Shown piece after piece: positions 27,601-42,600 of a stretch of DNA of 64,000 nucleotides (position 1 is its first letter; every line of letters begins with the position of its first letter). The notes beneath the pieces are model-generated. The model was given only the letters and a program-made list of their open reading frames with translations, made no database searches and was not told the origin of the DNA. Source of the DNA: Acanthaster planci (Eukaryota > Echinodermata > Asteroidea > Valvatida > Acanthasteridae); assembly GCF_001949145.1 (NCBI RefSeq), contig NW_019091360.1, positions 3,219,047-3,283,046 on the forward strand. Reading direction: 5' to 3'. The position numbers were made by a program, and so were the translations under genes.

Positions 27601-30600
27601 CTCTCTGATATGTATTATTCATAAATTTCATGTAAATAGTCGAAGCAGATGTCTCTGAAATAAACGGCATCAACTCCAGAGCTTATGCAATGTTTCCATC
27701 TGGGTTTTCATGAGAGCAATAAGCAGTGAGATGACAACTATGATGCTTGTTTGGTGGGGGGGTGGTTCTGACATTGGAGTAACACTAGCAAGTAGCAGTT
27801 CATCAAGGCCGAATGGTCACAGCAAAATGGCAGTGCTTGAAAGATGGAGCTCAGTCTTACCATATCCCCTGGGTAAAGACGAAAACGTCACGCCCGGGTA
27901 CAGATTCTTCAATAGCCTAACGATGCAATGGTTTAAACTCGGCAAGGTGAAATTATCCAGCAGCATATTCTAAAGAACTGTCCATATACTGCTCTGACAA
28001 CTGACCTCATTCAACACCATTGACATGCTCGCCATCTTTTGGATACTTTCAATTTGCATAATAGCTGAATGTATGCTGACCCCCTCGCTTATGATTGGTT
28101 GGGATTTTTGCCATCCCAAAGGGGTAGCAAAAATGGAAAATACAAAGAAAAACATAAGAAATTCCTGACAAGTTGGAAAAGGCCCTCGTGCTGAGCCGCT
28201 CGTGTATGTGGTCTCCTCTCCAGTCGCTTTGCAGTTAACACACACAGCCATAAAGGCCTTGACGAAAGGCTACTATTTGAGAGACTTCAAGAATCCTCCA
28301 AAATGCAACGTTGAAAAGTGATCTAATAACGTATTCTTTGGACTGGAACAAACCAGATTGATTTTTCAGTTTTCTTATAAGTCACTGGGGAAACACTGAT
28401 TTGTATTATCAAGGCCATCACGGTAGCGGAGTGAATATGTTGCACCAACATTTATGGGTGTAAAAGGCATGAGCATGAGAATCAGTGTGTGAACTAACAT
28501 CTGCGTGTACTCCATTCATTTACACTACTCGATCTTCCTGATTCAAAATGATGTCACGTTTCGACTGCAAACTCACCATAAAAGTCACTCACATTGTGTT
28601 ACTTATCAGTACTTTGGCACAGAGACGTACATTCAAATCTTTACCTGTGCGAGCTTGAACGGTGCCCTCCTCGGCTGGTGTACTAACTGTCCTGACCGTC
28701 ACCGTGTACAGGGTACCAGGAATTAGCTGGTTGATGGTACTTTCCTCTTCACTGACAAACCTCCTGACTGCTCCATTGACCAGGATCTGGTACAGGACAT
28801 TGTCAGGGTTGTTGGACGGACCCCAGATGATGTCTAATGTGGAGGTGGTCCTGTCTTTGACTAGGACCTGCAGCGGCATCAGAGATGCTGTGGATGGATC
28901 GCGATGAGAGTCAGAAGGAATCAATTCACAATAATGATCAGAATCAGATCTTTGTTATTTCTATTCTACATTCGATATGATTATAGTTGGAGAATACTAA
29001 AGAGGACAGACAGAGGTGTGGACCGTTAGAATTGTTTTGAAGAGTGGCAACAGATCATGGCCACCTGTCTAAATGCATCACAGACTTTGTAAATCAAATG
29101 ATATTAAGCAACTATTAATTAATATTGATAACAACAACTGAAATCTGATTGTCACTGATTGGTGTGCTTGCATTTATGTTGATTCCTGATTGTCACTGAT
29201 TGGCGTGCTTGCATTTATGTTGATTCCTGATTGTCACTGATTGGTGTGCTTGCATTTATGTTGATTCCTGATTGTCTCTGATTGGTGTGCTTGTATCAAG
29301 TTGATGGCCAGGAACAAATCAAGAGAAAGAGATGGGTAAAGTTGGCTTTCTATAGTCATAATGAGCAATACTTCAGACAAGCAACAGATTCTGTTGACTG
29401 ATAATGTTCATGGCATAAATCAAGTCTTTATCATAATTGGAGGGTTATGCTACGTTGACAAAGGAAAAATGACAGGCAAGGAGGGGAAGAGTTCACACAA
29501 AGCACCCTGAGATGATAAGGTGCACAGCCAAAAACTCACCGGTTGGCTGGGTAGCAGTTGCTGCTCTGCTCCTGAGTTTCTCAGGTCCCACTGCGGCAAA
29601 TACCTCCACGGTGTATTGCGTGCCGGGAAGCAGATCCTCCAATAGGAAGGTGTTGACGTTGGGAGGCAAGATTATTGGCGTTAAGCCCGGCGGGGAGACC
29701 AGAACCACGTAGTTGTCAAAGTTGGACGCTGGACCGGCCCAAGTTGCTCTCAGACTGGTCAGTGTCGGATTCGTGAGTGTCAAAACTTGAGGGGTCTCGG
29801 GACCTGACAATATCAAAGCCACGGTTTGGTGAACCCATTTGGGGAAATCAAAATAGGGAAAATGTGACCAGACCCCATGAAAAGAGTCTTACGGCTATTT
29901 TGTTCAGCAATTTCATTTTTAATATTTTGCATAAGGAAGAACAAACACAATTTATTTATGTATCAGCCACTTTGTGAAAAAACGCTAAAGGCTTCTACTG
30001 ACTAACACTAGGCACAATACTTTTAATGACCTTGACCTTAAAAAGTGGCACTGGTCAACTTGGCACGCATTTGGTCAGGTTGGGTCAAAGATTAAAAAAA
30101 CAAAGTCAGTGACAAATCTGCAACAAATGTACATGAAAGACACAATGTACGATTTCTTTTCTAAGATCAGACTGCTGAATGAAAAAAATAATTTTTTTTG
30201 GGGGGGGGGGAAAGACTTACGGGTGGTTTGGGAGTCCTGGCCAGTAATCTCTGGATTAGTTCCAACCACTGTCAGAAGAATCTTAAGAAAAAAAAACAGA
30301 AGTCAGGGTAAGAGAAAAATGGAGGCAGGGAGTACACGGCATTGCCAAAATCAGGGTAAAACTCGGTTTGCTTTTTAATGAACTCAAAGAACTTTGCAGT
30401 AAGTCCACATGACAAGATAGTGAAACGATATACAGACAAACTGACAGGAAGACAGACCAACATTCCCACCGACCTGATACTGCGTTCCAGGGAGCAGATT
30501 CATGAAAGTGTGTCTCGGGGAGGCGATGGGAGGATAGAAAGCCGGGATGGGTGTGCCCGCGACCCCGTCAATGATAGGCGTGGCAATGAGGCGGTACTGC

Positions 30601-33600
30601 GTCACTGCAGGGTCCGTCACCACACCCCAGGCCACCGAGATGGTGGAGGCGGTGAAATCAAACACGGTCACGTTGCCTTGCGGAAGTGACACTTCAAAAT
30701 CCAAACAGCAAACAAATTCGGTGAAAAGGATGCAAGTTGAAGTCATCTGACTTTGAATTCTCATGTTTGACTATTCTGCAGGTGACAGCTCGAAAATTGT
30801 TGGAGGAACATTTTTGTTTATCAATCAATGAGCCAATCATTAAATTGCAAATTACCCAGTACAGCAAAGTGACACGTCACACTGCCAGAATTTTTGCGAG
30901 AGAACGTAAACAACAAGTGAAATATCCAATTGGCTACATTTACAATGAAAAGCTGACACAGATTTTTTGTCATAATACGAGCGATTCACAATAGTGCGCC
31001 ACCAAGAGTTTGCAACACATTGGCCAATCAGAACACACAGAAATTTTTGGCCCTTTTCTAAACGCGACATAAGTCGACAAAGTCCCCGCATTGTGATTGG
31101 CCAACGCGTTGCAAACTCTTGGTGGCGCACTATTGTGAAACGGCCGTATTGCACTAATTTCACAACTTGTCAATTTGACATGATTAAGGTGCATAAATCA
31201 TGACACCGTCTCGAAAACCCGTATGCCAGTTGAATGCACTCAATCAGACTACGACTGTCGGAGCCTTACATCAGAATTGCTGAGGCCATTTTCATTCCTT
31301 TGGGGGAACTTACGTGTGGTTGCATTGACTTCAGATGGAACACTCTTGAGCTCATTCGGAGTATTGGGATCGATGACAGTGACTATCCCTATGGTGTAGA
31401 GGGTTGCGGGATCCAGACCGTCTACTGTCAGCTGATTGGTTGCGCCCCTTGGCACTGTGGTAAAGGACTGTGGGAAGGATGGCATTTCAAGAAATCTCCA
31501 AGAGAATTTCTTATCAAAGGGTCCATGCTGTGAATCAACTTGGAAAACATCTTTCCTGCAACTTTCTATTCCTCTTGAGAGGTATTTTGGTTAGCCTCTT
31601 TGGTAAGTGCACTTTTTGAAATGACTTAAGTGTCCATGCTTTCGTGACAAAAGAGGGAACTGTTGCTCTGATGTCATTACAGGAAACCACTACTCATTGG
31701 GGCTCACTGAAAATACTTGGGAGAAAAACTTTGCTTGCTTGCTGACTATCAAGAACTGAAACAGTATCGCCAAAGTAAACAGAATTTGGGAAGGCAAACA
31801 GCTGCAACACTGGGTTTCAGCCTTGGATGACAGCACACTTTTGCTCAGAAATATGCGAACCGTTTGCCTAATAAACAAAAAGGCAACAAAATGCCCTTAA
31901 AATGGCATAACAAAATTTGAAACTCACGTTGAATGGGACACAAGGTGCACTCATGAGAACTGCATTACAAAAATAATTGCACTCCAAGAACCCTTTAAAG
32001 CAGGCAAGAATTCCTCTGGTAAACCTTCGGAAATATCATCCACACCATACTAAATGGTTCAATACGTGATGGTCAAGACTTTGAAATCCTGATCAAGTTG
32101 GAGCATGGTCACTGATTAAATTCTGAGGGAAGTTTGAAAGGCAGGGGGGGAACTTTTTTGTTGTTTGTAAGTACCTGCGTGGCGCCATCCTGAGTCTTGT
32201 AGTAAACCTCAAACTCGTCAAAGTCACCGTTGGGTGACGACCACGAAATATCCACTGAGATTGCAGTACTGCCAGTGGCTACCAAGGACGTTGGTGGTTC
32301 CGGTCCTTGAAAGTGGGTAAATCATTTGGAAAAAATATTGGAATTATTACGGTACAGAAGAAGATCTGATGGAACTGTATTCAATTCATTGACTGTAGAG
32401 AAAACTTCACAACCGGCTGGGGTGCATGTGCTAATGAGAATATTTTACCCCTTGGTACGAGAGTGAGGCTGCATCTACAGCTGAGTGGTGGGCTTCCACC
32501 ATTTGTACACAGGGACAAGTTGACAAGAGCTGATAGCTCATGCTGGAGGAAAGCCGAACCCCAATTTTTTCCCTTCTAGTATCTGTACTTCAGTCAACTG
32601 TACGCACAGGTAACAACTTACGCGTTTTCTGAGTGATGGAGGACATCTCCTGATTTTGACTGGCACTGAAGATGGTGGCCAGCTGGATGGTGTACTCGGT
32701 CGCCGATAGGAGATTGGAGATTGTCGCTGTGGTCTCCTGGGCTCCCAGAAGGATCGGGTTGCTGCCTTGTAATGGAGCTGGGGTGACACGCAGGGAGTAC
32801 AGCACCACCCCAGGTGTGGTGGAGAGGCCCCAGATCAAAGAGATGCTGTTTGTATTGACTGCTGATACCTCGATATTTAAAGGTGGGATACTCCCTGGGT
32901 TGAAAGAGACAGACTGATTGAAACAAACCTTTCAGGCACACTGATTAAAAAACTTTCTTAATCAACCCAACGGGTGTGTGGAATACAGTGTTATTTGTTG
33001 TTACAAACTTTGAGAGTGCACCTTTATCTTTCAATTAACTTTATTTTCAATATTTGCTCTGCAATTTTAAATGGTGCCTCTTTGATTTTATAACACTCCA
33101 GGAAACTTTCCTTTTCGTGGATGATTCACTATCACATGAGTTGACATCAACAAGCCATTGTACAATCCCTTTTGACCAATGTTTCCTATAAGCTAACAAT
33201 GTCTTCACTATTTTTCATCACAGCGCCTTCCATTGTCGAGAAAAGCACCAAGAATTCAAACTGCTGAAATAAAATGCACTTTTTAATACCCTTAACCTCC
33301 ACCTAGAGCGAAAGCACCCCCTCATCGGTTGAAAAGAGTCAGGTCGGTGGGAAAATGTTACATGTATTCATTTTGTGGGTGGTGGCACGACCATAACGCA
33401 TGCATTTCATAGTCATTAGTGAACCAGCAAAATGCAGTATCCACCAAAGGAACCTAGATTGTGCCCTTTCAAATTGTGCCCTTTCAAAGTTCAGCTCAGG
33501 GTTCATAAAGTTGCACAAAAACTTCTGTTTTAAAAGGGAGGTCTTACTTGTGGTGACAGATGCTGTGACGACGTCACTCACTGTTGCCGAGTCACCGGTT

Positions 33601-36600
33601 CCCGAGCGGGTGGCCAGCTCAAAGTCATATGTCGTGTCCGGCTGCAGGCCATCCAGCTGGTAACTGCGGACATCCTCATCTAGTATCTCCATGGACGGGG
33701 CATCATTGGTACCCTGCTCACTGTAGGTCAGGATGTAGTTGTTGAATTCACCTGAGCTTGGGGCCACCCATGTGAGAGTAATGTCCAATGTGTTGACTGT
33801 TGCAGCGGCAAAGAACCTTGCCGGCATTGGTACTATTAAAAGAAAAGGAAAATGTTGACAACACCACAGTATTAAGGTGACATCAACACAATGAAGCGTA
33901 GCACTGAAAACAGGTTATTCAAACGCCATGGCCAGAAACTGCTTGACGCCGAGATATCTTGTGTCTTTGATGCTTTATTTTTCTTTCACCCTCAGTTGGT
34001 TGTTTAATAACTTTGACGACAGGAATTCTCACCAAAATGCCCCACTTGTAAGTCCAGGTCTACACCTTACATGGGATACCCCCCACCCTTTGTAAATGCT
34101 GGGTACCCCATCCCTTTTGTAAAGGCTTATCCACCTCTGGTTTGGGCGCTGGGTGTTTGGTGTCGAGTTTGGAGTTGGATTTTGAAGTTGGGGTTTAAGG
34201 TCAGGTTTACAGTATGATTTAATTTGGGCGTGAGAGGGGGGTTTACTCCATTTTGGGAAAAGGATAAAGCCTCTTGATGAAGGGTAGCATATTATCCCTT
34301 CCAAGGGCAGATCTTGGGGGATAACAGGGGCAAAGCACACCTATGCCCCAAAAAGGGGGCAACTTTTTTACTGTAAAATCGCCCTCAGAAATGCAATAAA
34401 AGGTTACACAAAGAAATTCCAAAATCTTTGGCCCCTAAGAAATAGGTTTGGCCTCCCCCCTGAAAAGTTAATTCTAGATCCGCCTTTGGCCCTTTCCCCC
34501 GTCCCAGCCCCCTGGCTTTCTACTATTAATTATGACAATTTTGATAAAGCACTAACATATCCGCCATGAAGGTGATTAAGGCGCTGTTATCATTATCCCT
34601 GCACACTGGGCTCAAAACATCTGAACATTCCTGAAACCATCGCAGTAGGGCTATGCCGAATATCCGAATATTCCATTGATTATCAAATATTCAAACGTCA
34701 TTTTTTAATTGAATAGTCGAATGCAAAATTCATGAAAAGGAAGGGAAGAACTTTCTTTTGTTTTATATGAGACAAATTGCACCATGGAGGCTTGTTTCAA
34801 GCAGATTCAAACAAATTGCGACAGAAATCTTCCCATTCAAAAAGCAATTCGATTATTCATTGACAAATTTTAAAAAGGAATAGAAATTTCAACAGGGCAA
34901 GAAGTATTGTTTGTCTCTGAAATCTTGCTAAATAGTGGCTGGAGATAGTCCTAGACGTGAGGAGCTATTATAGAGAATATAATGTATAACTGTGTGCATT
35001 ATTGCAACTGATTTGTATATGGTTTATTCATCAATAATCTGCCAGTCGGTAAGACCGAATTTTCGGATATTCAATCAAACTAAAGGTCAAATATTCAAAT
35101 AGTGAATTATTCAAATCGACTCAGCCCTACATCTCAGCTTTCTGGGGAATATACTAGCTTGATGCTGCCATTTCGGCGCAAATGGCTAACCATAACCACA
35201 GCTGTGTTCACAGGTACCCATTTACTCCCGAGTGGAAAGGGGCACATAGTGATAAAGTAAGTTGCCCAAGATCTCAACATGCTGCCACCAGCTGGATTCG
35301 AACCCCCGACCTTACGATCAGAAGGTACAATACCTAACCACTGGGCCACATGCCCCCCAACCATTAGTATTATGATTTCTCTGGTTTGAGTTACTGAGGC
35401 ACCAGGGAGCAGTGCATTCATTACTGGTTCCCCCAGACAACACACAACCAATGGAACAAACTGTACCTGTCCGTTGAGTGATACTGTTGAGGAGAATGAA
35501 GGATTGGTTCTGGTATTGTACGCTGAGCTGAATCAGGTACTCCTTGCCAGGGATGAGACTGCCTACTGTACGTATTGTATCTGTCACTGGAATTGTCTGG
35601 AGTGAGAAAGAGGCAGGGAAGTCCTTACAAGTATATCATGAACAAACTGGATGGCTGTTGAGGAAACTCAGTGTAGCTGTAGGCCAATTTACAGAGTTTC
35701 TATTGAGGAGATATTTTGCGCAAGAAATCGTATGAGACACTTATCATAAATACACTCTGAAAGCAAAAAAGGACTTTTGTTTTCTTTCCTTGGTGAATGA
35801 GAATGCAGTGTTTTCTTTCTTTCAAACACCTCAGCAATGGGCAAATTTATTTCTTTTCTGCATAGACATGAAATTAAAGAAATAGTACAAACCAAAGATT
35901 CTACATCAGTAAAAAGAATTTCTAGGCTTGGAAATGCCATGATTTGCAAGGCCATGCTGATTTTTTTTCCCGGTGAAAATGAAAAAAGCATGCGATGATG
36001 CTTGTGCCTTTATCTTGGTAAGCCCTGCATTGAAGGGACAATTTTTGGTTCAGAAATTCCGGATGGGGCTGCGGGGACACAACTTTGCATGTATTACTCA
36101 ACATATGCATTGTAGTCCCTGCAACTATGAAGCCAGCTTGTGTGCACTCGATAAATTAAATGGACAACACAGAAACAGAACAAAAACCCCACCAAAAAAT
36201 GTGAACCAATCCAAACCAACCACATGAAACGGTTTGCAAAATTACACAGGAAATTATGACAAGCACACAACAAATGCCATCACAACGAGGAAAATAACAT
36301 GCTTTTGGGACTGAAAAGAAAGGAAAAGCAAACACAGTGACGCAAGCAGTTTCAGCAAACCGAACCAGCAATCTTCAATCAGGGAAAGACATGTAATGGA
36401 TGGCAAGAATCAGACAGAAAATATTCCCAAAATATTCCCGAATATAAGTCATAATGCTGCCGTGATTAGGTAACGATGAAACATTCCCATCAAGTGAAAA
36501 AATAACGAACACCAGACAGTTACAACCTGGACCAAGAGCACATGATGATAAACCGTTGGAAAAACTACCCAAGAATTAAACCTAAAATAAAGGATACACC

Positions 36601-39600
36601 TCGATTAGAAAAACAGACAAAGGCTTTAAACACGAGCGCAAACACCGGTTCAGAGAAAAAACAGTGAGGCTTGAAGCCTTGAAGCATTGTACGGCTGGTT
36701 GGAATAGGAACTAGCAAAAAGAGGTGCTGTAAAGGTTTGAACAAGAACATTAGACCATAACCACATTACAGACAACCTTCCGCTCCAAAATAAAAGATAA
36801 TCACGCTCACAAATGCACGGTGCCCTTTCATTTGTGCCAAACCCGGAAATCGTGATATGCATGCTAGACAAGTGCAGCTAAAGTGAGATTAATCCTCACA
36901 CAATCAAAAGCAGTGCTCTTTTCATTCAAAATAAAAGAGCGCGCATGGAAAAAAACATATATCCATACAAACGGATGCATGACATGGAAACTGATTGAAG
37001 AAGAAGAAAGTATGCCCAAGAATGAGGACTTTCAAGACAGACAGGCAGGACACAAGCAAGTCTGTGTAAAGACAAACTGGCATTTTGGTGGAAAGAAGCT
37101 CCAAGTGAGCACAAAGAAAAGACAATTGGACAGCTTAAACCAAGCTGGAGAATCCAGTTGTTTTATTCGTATTTTTGACATGTCAATCGTGTCGTAAATT
37201 AAGTGACATCAATGTTACTTTAGGGCATAAAAATTCAAATGTGGAAAATCTGAATCGAGGAAATTTCATCTAAAATGGACCACTCTGCATGAAATTTGTC
37301 CATAAAAAGGCAAAATGCTCAAGAGGGTGAATTCTCACAAGCCACATTGGACCCATCACCATGACAACACCGAAATAATATGTCTTACTATGTTGGCCGG
37401 TCCGTTGCCCTGTAAAGCACAAACAAGTTAAAATATACATGTACACATTTCATGTCACTATGCAATACAGCACAAACTAAACTCTAACCTTTCAGAGAGA
37501 TTTAATAGCTTACGAATGCTTCATTTGTACAAACTTGGGGTAATATCAACTGGTGACATACCAACTGTTGGTAAGGATCATGAAGCTGTCAGTAAATTGG
37601 AACAAACGGCGGAAATGAAGATATCCCAATTTCTACAACTTGATGAAAATGGGATTTTCAATGCACAAGCACGTCCAGTGTTTCCTAAATAAATACTTGA
37701 GGTTTGTTGTCATTTTATTGATGCGTTAAGCCCAAGATCAGTAAAGAAAAGTGACTTTTGTTTTAAGGTGCAATTTAAAGATTACACATTTATTTTCAGG
37801 GCTCGTTTTCTGAACTAAACAGTTATTAACCTTTCAGAAACACAAGTCACGGCAGCTAGTTCAAGGTATATTTTGTCAAATTTTCAATGACAAACTAGGA
37901 CAGTGACTTCAAGACACCTGGACTATTAACAAGATTAGTGCCGAGGAAAATGAGACGTAAAGCCACTTTGATCCCTTACCATGGGAGCAGAGCTGCCATC
38001 GATGGGGCTGACTTCCAAGACATAGGTCCTGATGCCCCCAGGAGGAGCACCCCACAGCAGCGTGATGGTGGTTGTAGTTATGTCTCGGACGACAATATCC
38101 GCTGATGGGATCGGAGCTGTTGAAGCAAACAGAGACCAAGAAATTTCTCACATGCTAACAGAGAATGGGCACAACTTGGACGAAACCCTGGTAAGCTGTC
38201 AAAAATTCGAGAAATTCATATATTTCCATTGTTTTCTTTGAAAGCAAAAGTGCTTGCATACAAACTTTTGTTTGCAGAAGTTGCAAAAAATAAATCTGAT
38301 GCTTAGTTGATGTTCTGATAAATTTCAAACGCAGTCTCTTTCAGACTCTCCCAAGTATGAGTTATTACTGAATTATCACTTGATGTCACTGTTTTTACAA
38401 TAATTCATTATCTACTTTTTTCTTCATATCTTATTTGTCTTCATTTTTAGGAGAGGATGGGGGCATAAAAGACCTTGACAAAAAACCTTGATGAAATTGG
38501 AATCACGGGAGAGATGTGAACATTACCTGTGATGGCCATGATTGGGCAAGGTGCACCATACTCTCGGCCATCTCCGGCCCCGGTGATAGTCTCCAGGGTG
38601 ACAGTATATTCAGTGGATGGATTGAGACGCTGGAACGGAGGTTGAGATAAAGAACCAAAAAAATCCAAATTGGCGTTCCTTCTCACAAATCTTGCATGCT
38701 TGAGTTGATGCACGGGGTGGTGTGGAAAATTTGGACCACTTGCTGATTAGTTTGTTGAATTTAACTATCAATTAGGGTGTTCTACTTCAGCATGTGATCT
38801 ATGTAGTTAGGGCGTGATGGGTGGAACAGGTTCTCGTGACACAACGAAGTAACTCACATGGTTAGAACATGACGTGGTTGGAACAAGTTCTTGTGCAAAA
38901 CCTAAGTTGGCTACTTTGTAAAGAACTGAGTCAAATCTCATCTGTAAATGCAGTCGATTCCCTGTAAAATTTATTCCAAAGTTGTGTCCTCGATCTGCAC
39001 TTTATTCAGCAGGATCACTGGCGCAAGCTCTGCTGATTTGTCAAGTCAGATGATGCAAGCATTTCATGTCATAACTGCCTTGGGGGTTAGTCTTACCTCC
39101 AGCCTGTAGGTTCTAAGAGTTGGTCCCAGTTCCTCGGACATCACCTGAACTCCTGCAGTGGCATAGGACAGACGGAAACCCGAAAACTGGCCGGCGTTGG
39201 GCGGAGACCAGAAGACTGTGATGTGTAGTGGTCCAACCTGAGTGAGAGCTTCGTTGAAGCAGGACCGTTCAGGCACTGTGAGCAATTTGGAACGGGAATC
39301 GGAAAAAAAAATTTGTATCAATTGGAATTTAGACTCAAAGTCAGATACCAAAATGTCACTCCGAGCATGTTTAATTAATAAGGGATGGAGTGAAAGAGAA
39401 CTTCATCTATTAAGATGTATGTGTTACCTCTTGCCATTTGTTTTCTTTGATGAGACTTTTCAAGCTCGGTGTAGAATGCAAGAAATAAAATATATACATC
39501 TCTAACTTTTTTCATCCAAAAAGCTAAAGTTACAACCATTTTACCTGCATGTATACTCAAATAGAAACAAACCACTAAAATGCGTAATGTAAGCAACAAA

Positions 39601-42600
39601 ATCTTAACCAGTGCAGAAGAATAATTTTTTCAAACTCCTGATTGGCAGAAAACTAAGGAAATCAGTTTCGTGAGTGGTCACTTTTCCTCAACTGCCACAT
39701 GGGTGACCCAGCTTCAAATCTCACCCAGGCCGGCATGTCTCAGTCCCCATCTGATATCACGAGTTTTGCCCGGGACTATCACCCCGGGGTTTTCCTCCAG
39801 ACTTTTAAAATTAGAGTTCCTTCATCTTCTTAATCAGATTTCTTCTGATATCTTCCCTACAGTGTTTAGGCACTTTGAGGAACCCAAATGCTTTCATTAC
39901 CAGAAAAAATAAAATAATTTCAACCAAATTTAATCAAACTGGACTGGTCTCTAAAAGAAACTGCTCCAAATTTGTAAATACAAAACGTGGTGATCAGCAA
40001 TTTCGAAGGTCCTACAACCCTTTTTTTAAACATGTTTTGCACCTTTTGTGTTGTAATACGTACATGTTCTTTGGACAAGCGTATTCTTGGCCAAGTTGTT
40101 GTTGTTATTGCCATTGTTGAAGAGAGGACGTATGTTAATGGTGTATTCTTGGCCTGGTTCCAAGCCGTTAAACCTGTAGTTAGTCAGAGTAGTGCTGGCA
40201 GTACTCATTCCACTGGCTGAAATAAAGAAACAGAAGTTAATTCATGCTAACAACTCAACCGGGACTCAACTCAATGTACATCTAGCGCCTTCTATTGCTG
40301 CCAATCTAATGAACGGCAAGCAAAAAAAGTTTGAACCCACCCAAGCAGTGACCATCTTACATAGTTGGGAATGCACATCCATTTCTGGTGTTGCATGGGT
40401 AGTTGTGAAGTCGTTGGGGTGGAAAGAATTGGTCAGGATTATCTTTAGCTCGGTAATAAATTTGTCACCTGGGCTGATATCCAACAGGTAAGACTCGGCA
40501 CCGGAGACTGCAGACCACACCACCTCGATGTGAGTTGTGCTGAGGGTCAGGACCACTATGTCTAACTGGCCAACAGGAGCTGTGTACGAAAGAAGACATT
40601 AGTAAATCTGAACACAAGCACCCAACAGCTAATCAGAACACCCAAGGAAACTGTCTCGTTCTAAACATCTTTTTTAAATATCAGATTGAAGTGGTTTAAA
40701 GTAGCCTTACCCAACAATCTCAGAGACTCTGACGTCAAGAAACATTACAAAGTTTATTTTTCTACTTGAAAAACAGTCAGTAATTCCCAAACTGGCCTCC
40801 TTACAAAATGTCACACAGAGGCAAGATTGTTGCTGCCCGTGTTTAATTTGAACAGACAACAGTAATGATAGAATCTGACATCATCTGGAGTTTGCTGTAC
40901 CTGTTGTGAAGTCGCTGGCACTGGGAACACTCTCCACACCGCCAGACAGGGTGACCAACTCGAAGAAGTAGCGTGTGCTTGGGTACAGGAACTTGACCTC
41001 ATAGACGAGACTGGAGCTGGGCAGTTCCTCCTGGATAAGCTGGCCACTCCGCTCATAAGAGAGCCTGAAACCATCGTAGTTTCCAACCGGAGCAGACCAA
41101 ATAAGCGTGATGCTAGTAGGCTTAGGTTGGTTGAACAAGGAGCCCGGTGGGCTGGGCTCTGAATGAGGTCAAATGGACAAGGTGAGTTCATTTTAGAATA
41201 CCATCATACTGAAATGACAATGCAAGACATGTAAGATCACGTGAACTTTGTGTCCAACCGCTGATACTAAGATGACAAAACCTGACACCTGACACTCTAG
41301 CTTGAGCCCGTACTGTGCCTTCAATCAGTGAAAATCCACACACACACTTTGTACTAGGTTTATTACCTGATAAAAATGCTGGCCAAAGAATCACTAAAGA
41401 CAGGCTCACATTCTCAAATGGGAAATCAAACTTAAATGGGCTTCAATCCATGGGCCTGGTAATTCTGTTAACTTTTCCTGTAGATAAATCCAGGACAACA
41501 TAACTGTGATGGCATCATACCCACATGTGCATGATTTTCCTTATGCACTAGGCAAGTCACAACACCATTTCAGCTGAAGAGGCATGTAATGCACACAACG
41601 CAGTGCCACGGCATCAATGCCTCCTAATTCTAGTCGCAGATTTAGTCCATAATAATTATGGAACTATTAACAATTTGGCTCTTGTAACTTCGGTATGGAT
41701 TTTGCATGAATCGTGTCACAACTAAAACAAAAATACAGACTGCAGTCAACATACTTGTCCTGAAACTGTTTTCAGTTGTACGATCATCGGCTCCAGTGAT
41801 GACAACTTGAAGGGTGACGTTGTACAAAGTACCAGGGATGAGGTTGGTAAACAGCAGCACTGGTTCCTCACCAACAAGCCTCTGAGCAGCCTGCCGAGTT
41901 CAGGAAAACAACAACATTGTGGGAGCTTGCTTTGAAAAATGGCAGTAAAATGAAGACGACAGACAGTAGACTTCCTTCAAGGTGCAAGGCTATGCACAGG
42001 GCGGTCTCTTCAGGCATGCAGTAATGCCAGTTGTCCTTCTGTCAGACTTAGGCAGAGACCGTGTAGAAATCTGGAACATTGATTACTTTGCATTCATGAA
42101 TACCCCAGACAGTCTCCCTAATCAACAACGTGCAACTGGATCGTGTATTAACATTTGATAATGCCCACTGAGAAGTGATAATGCCCACTGGCACCTGGAT
42201 ATGAGACAGTTTAATCGATTCTGATTGGTCAAGAGTCTGTGTGCGTGCGGCTTGCCCCGCACACGCCAAGTCCATATAAGGAGATCCTTTTGGACACATT
42301 GCACAAGAAATATACTATAAAATGGACGTGAGTGTTCGGAAAAAGGAAAGTAAGATTCTGGAACAAAATTCTTGGGAACTCATCGTATAATGACTTTTTT
42401 CGACCCTCTGAGTAGAAAAGGTATTTACATAGTAAATATGTGCTTGGCCGGTCTCAAACGTTACAGCTCAGGAGACGGAACACTGATAATACCCTCCCCA
42501 GTGGCTCGGGCATTAGTCACGTCCATTCTCCTGAGCCGGTCTTAAACGTGCGTTTAAGACCAACCAAGCACATATTCATTAATAAAACACAGCATTTATG

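Noticed and set aside
36883-37197. Plus-strand 104-codon frame in the D25 intron
   Set aside because: Composition is Lys/Gln-rich with no recognisable domain and no splice context; it is chance in AT-rich intron DNA.
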